DNA from: Heterodera schachtii
Lineage: Eukaryota; Nematoda; Chromadorea; Rhabditida; Heteroderidae
NCBI GenBank assembly: GCA_023374025.1
Contig: SIJG01000060.1
Coordinates: forward strand, 408,455 to 472,454
Length of the DNA stretch: 64,000 nucleotides
Direction of reading: 5' to 3'
The translations under genes were made by a program, and so were the position numbers. Under the pieces are notes generated by a model. The model did not search any database. It was not told the origin of the DNA and saw only the letters and a program-made list of their open reading frames with translations. Positions 60,016-64,000 of the stretch are shown piece after piece; positions within the stretch are counted from its first letter, which is position 1, and every line of letters starts with the position of its first letter.

Positions 60016-62900
60016 TACAATTTCAATTTATTAATTAAAATTTTCTTTTAAATTATTATTAATAAATATTGCCAAAGGTTGTTGAAGACAAAATGGGCGG
60101 TGAAAGAGTCCCACAATGGCAATTTTTAAAAATGATTAAAATAATTTTAATTATTAATAATAAAAATGGAGCGGAATTTTTAGCAAAATTTTGCATTTTT
60201 TAAATTAATTAAATGAATAAATATTCTTCTTTTATTTATCAAATTAAAACGAAAAATTTAGTTCAAATTGAGCAGATGTGCAAATAAACAATTTAAATTC
60301 AAAATAAACAATTTTGTGAAAGCAATAAAACTATTTTTGCTAATTAATGCATTATTCTATTAAATTTTGAAAATAATAATTTAATAATAATTGCTTAAAA
60401 AAATAAATTTTACATAAAAATGAAAATTAATTAATTCATTACTGTCCAGAGCATTTTGTAAATAGTTCAAAATTTAATTAATTAATTTAGAATTTTCTTT
60501 ATAATTTTGCCGGATTAAACATGTTTGTTGAATGGAAAATTTTTTTTTATTTTTTTTTAAAACTCAGAAAACGGCGGAACACCGAATTTGCAAATCTTTT
60601 GTTTATTGAGGTCCAAAAATGCTTAACCTTTCTGCTGTTGTGTTTAAATAGGCCCAAATAAACAAAAATTTGCTTCCATCTTCTAAACATAAGTTCCTCA
60701 TCTTCTTTTTTAATGAATCCCTTAAATTTGTTGAAATTTTTCATAATTAAAGTTTTTTTTTGAACATTTTAAAACAATTTATAACTAATTTTAATGGAAA
60801 ATATTTTACAATTTAAATTCGACAAATTTTCTCAGGAGAGTCAATGACATAAGTTTTTTTTCAACATCACAGAAATTTTGCCGCTTCTTTTCATTTTACA
60901 AAATTAAAAAAAAAATCAAAAGTTAGCAAAGGGCACGAAAACAAAAATCTGTGCGTGTCATTAGGCATAAATATGCCAATGTTCCAACAAAAATTTGAGC
61001 AAAAAGTCCAAATTAGAGTAGTTCGGGACTCAATTTTGCAATTGATAGAAGAATTGTTATGAAAATTTTCACACAGATTGTGCCGTGGTGGAGCCTTGCA
61101 AAATGCCGTGGCTTTGTGCTAAAAAAACAAAAGCAAAAACCAATTTAATTGAAACGCAAAATAAGGCCGGAGAGATATTTATAAGCCACAAAATAATGCC
61201 AGATAGATTTGAATCTCGAAAGCAACGCAATAAATTGCGGTTGTTTGGCAAAGCATTTATCTTTCAAGCAAATCTGTGCTTTCATCAAATGGAAATCTTT
61301 TGGCACTAATGCCATTCACATTTATAAATATTGCTGTTCTTAAAAAATGGCAACTTTTTTTGTTCATCAAATTTTTACAAAATTTTTTAATTACTTTTTA
61401 CTGAAATAGAGCCCCCGGGGGTTTTGTTTTTCAACCCCCCTCAAATTTTACACCAAACAAATAAATAGAACTTTTGGCAATTTTCAACGAAAAAATATCT
61501 ATTATACTGACTCTTCATTTTTTTTTTGGGAATTTTTCATGGTAAAAAAAAATAAAAAATAAACCGTCTTTACATTCTTACGGATGTACCCCTGTTTTAG
61601 GCATGTAAAAAAGTTTCCCTAACTAAATTTCGATCTTTTTTTTGTCCCCTTGAAAATAAATTTAAAAAAAAAAATTCCCGAAAACAGCAAATTATAACAT
61701 AATTTTTGTTTTTCATCAACGCCAGCCGGCAATTATTACGAAGTTTTTTTAAAAATTTTTTAAATAAATTCATCATGTCAATCCCCGCCTAAATATTATT
61801 TAATTTTTTATAAATTTAAATAATATTTGTTTTTCATTTTTATTTTTCCTTTCGTGTCTTTCCATAACCCCAAAATTATGAGCTTTCAATGCCTTATAAT
61901 TTTGAGGCTAATAAATAAAACAGCATCATGGTAATGATGTTATTATCTGCTTTTCGCTGCATACATAATCTCCATCACGGATCTCACAATGCCTCATCAT
62001 AAATTGATGAAAATGCCAATTTTTCCGCTTTTTAATGCAAAAAAAAAAATAGTTCCTGTTTTCATGGACCCAAAATTTGTTATGTTTCTTTTGAATTTGG
62101 CAAATAATTATAAAATAAATTAGAATTAATTAAAAATGAAATTGTAATGAAGTAAAAAATAAATGAATTCATTAAATTATAATAAATCATAATTAATGAA
62201 ATTTTCTATCATTTAATTAAATTAATAAATTAGAATCAATGAAAAAGTAATTAAAAATTACAATAAGTCATTAACAAAATGCTTAAATTAAATAAATTTT
62301 TATCATTCATTAAATTAATTAAAATAGATTCAAACCAAAACTAACTAATTAAAGATCAAAATTCATAATTAGATATCAATCCGAAGATATATATTATTTA
62401 ATTAAACTATTGAAATTCGAAATTTGCTCAAGTTAATTAATTAATAATTAATAAAACTAATTAAAATTGGGATTCGTTTCCAAATTCAAATTAACTAAGG
62501 AAATTAAAATTACAAATCTTAAATTTAATATTGATTGAAACAATCAATTAATATTTTTCAATTCATTTATTCACAAAAAAAAATTTTCTTCCCATTTTTA
62601 CAATTTTGCAAATTTTTTTTTCATCATTTTTCTATTTGCCCTCAGGCAATTCAGGCATCACAAACAAAACGTCACTCACTCATTCATTGTGCCCGAGGCA
62701 AACTTTGGCTTAATCCACCGCCGCCTACTCCCCACTGACTTTTACCGCCCTTTTTAATCCGGCACGGCACGCCCTCAGGCAATTTTTGACGAGTTCCAAT
62801 TTCATGGCACAAGTGTCCACTCACTCATATAATTTTTTGTTTCCTACGACCTCGAGCGTAACAAGCCAACTGTGGTCGCGGGTGGTGTGAGTGGGCGGGA
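60016..62900. other. Interval without supported genes
   Basis: AT-rich, with open frames at 60547-60744 (minus, Lys/Phe/Arg-rich) and 61085-61309 (plus) that lack splice context or recognisable motifs. Phrases rich in TAATTAAATT between 62100 and 62520 are low-complexity. I see no RNA gene or complete transposon. Confidence 0.4.
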
Positions 62901-62959
62901 ACTGGGAAAGTGCCGAAAATTGAGCACCAAAAATTATTTAAAAAGAAAAAGTGGGCCAT

Positions 62960-63630
62960 TACTAATTCGGAATTCCTGAAAAAGTGGGAGAGCCAAGTTT
63001 GGAAAATTTTAAAATTATTTTTTAAAAATATAATAATGGAAATTGGGGATTTTAAAAATATTTCCAAAAAATTGGGTATCACCAAATTTGAGAGCCAAAA
63101 ATTATTTTAAAAAATTGGGTACCATCAATTAGGAATTCCGAAAAAGTGGGAGAGCCAAATTCGGGAAATTTTAAATTATTTTTTTAAAATATAATGATGA
63201 AATTGGGGATTTTAAAAATATTTTCAAAAAATTGGCTATTACCAAAAATTGAGAGCCAAAAATTATTTTAAAAAAAAAATTGGGTACCATCCATTAAGAA
63301 TTCCGAAAAAATTGGGAAAGACCAAATTTGGGAATTTAAAATTGTTTTTTTTTTAAATAATAATGGAAATTGGGGATTTTAAAATATTTTAAAAAAATTG
63401 GGTACCATCAATTAGGAATTCCGAAAAAGTGGGAGAGCCAAATTCCGGAAATTTTAAATTATTTTTTTAAAATATAAATGGAAATTGGGGATTTTAAAAA
63501 TATTTCCAAAAAATTGGGTATCACTAAATTTGAGAGCCAAAAATTATTTACAAAAAAAATGGGTACCATCCATTAGAAATTCCGAAAAAGTGGGAAAGAC
63601 CAAATTTGGGGATTTTTAACCAAATTTGGA
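62960..63630 (+). repeat. Tandem repeat array, ~120-165 bp unit
   Basis: About five units begin near 62968, 63135, 63298, 63417 and 63577. Each has AATTCCGAAAAAGTGGGAGA, GCCAAATTTGGGAAATTTTA, a GAAATTGGGGATTTTAAAAA phrase and AATTGGGTACCATCAATTAG. Unit length varies by internal deletion. It has no coding capacity. Confidence 0.75.
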
Positions 63631-64000
63631 GTTTTTTAATTATTTTTGAAAAAGTGGTATTGGAATGGGGACATTCAAAATTTATCTTCGGTGAATTAAA
63701 GAATTTGGCACTACCTTAATAAAATTTCTGAGCCAAATTTGGGCAATAAATAAAATTTATAAAATTTATCACTAGAAAATAAAATTTTAAAAAGTATTTT
63801 AAATTGCATATAAACCGTCATGGAATAATATTAAATTTTTAGTCTTTAAACACCACTTTCAATGGCAAAAATTTTTTTTTTCTTGAATTCCCGTTAAACT
63901 GTTGAAAACAAATTAATTATTAATGAGTTAATGTCTGGCAAATTTTTAGAAAATTTAAAATTTTTTAAAATTCAATAAACAAGTGCTTTTGTTCCTCCGA

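Noticed and set aside
61069..61309. Overlapping 60-74 codon frames on both strands
   Set aside because: No splice context, no motif and no paralogue.

Overview
This is an AT-rich piece of a metazoan nuclear genome, most probably from a nematode and perhaps a tylenchid plant parasite. The taxon is inferred, not shown. Genes are small and split by many short introns (often 50-150 bp) with GT donors and TTTTAG or TTTCAG acceptors. Families are locally duplicated, secreted or membrane proteins of no familiar family are common, and the gaps are full of non-autonomous DNA transposons. There are no operons, bacterial signals or CRISPR. All gene models below were assembled by hand by joining exons in phase.

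Left part (1-17 kb): a foldback transposon and a tRNA-like sequence precede a minus-strand gene of repeated, divergent galectin-like modules (1.3-4.9 kb). A hAT-like MITE and a six-exon gene of unknown function (6.3-7.6 kb, minus) follow. At 11.1-12.3 and 15.1-16.3 kb lie two copies of a small F-box-like gene, both carrying frame-breaking lesions.

Middle (17.8-35 kb): a duplicated two-gene block. Each copy has a six-exon BTB/POZ gene (minus: 17.8-20.1 and 24.8-28.5 kb) followed by a plus-strand gene for a signal-peptide, helical, single-pass membrane protein (21.4-22.8 and 29.2-30.6 kb). A minus-strand gene at 31.7-35.0 kb encodes a secreted or membrane protein with an internally duplicated exon module and a Cys-rich, hydrophobic C-terminus.

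35-46 kb: a 63-bp tandem array, foldback elements, and a recent ~3.7 kb duplication carrying an Ariadne-like RBR ubiquitin ligase. One copy is complete through RING2 (37.6-40.7 kb). The other stops halfway through RING2 (42.3-44.6 kb).

46-64 kb: more MITEs, a 143-bp tandem array, and two tandem paralogues (50.5-53.5 and 54.7-58.0 kb) with the architecture signal peptide, helical ectodomain, Arg/Lys cluster, transmembrane helix, cytosolic RING-H2. They share the ectodomain plan of the 21-30 kb genes. The last 6 kb hold only isolated exon-like pieces and a tandem array.

Two themes link the window. First, four classes of ubiquitin-ligase component sit together: F-box, BTB, RBR and transmembrane RING-H2. 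Second, two transposon groups dominate. hAT-like MITEs (8-bp duplications) and Mutator-like foldbacks (9-10-bp duplications) each carry an internal module shared between elements whose ends differ. Many coding lesions are one-base indels in homopolymers, so assembly error must be excluded before calling pseudogenes.
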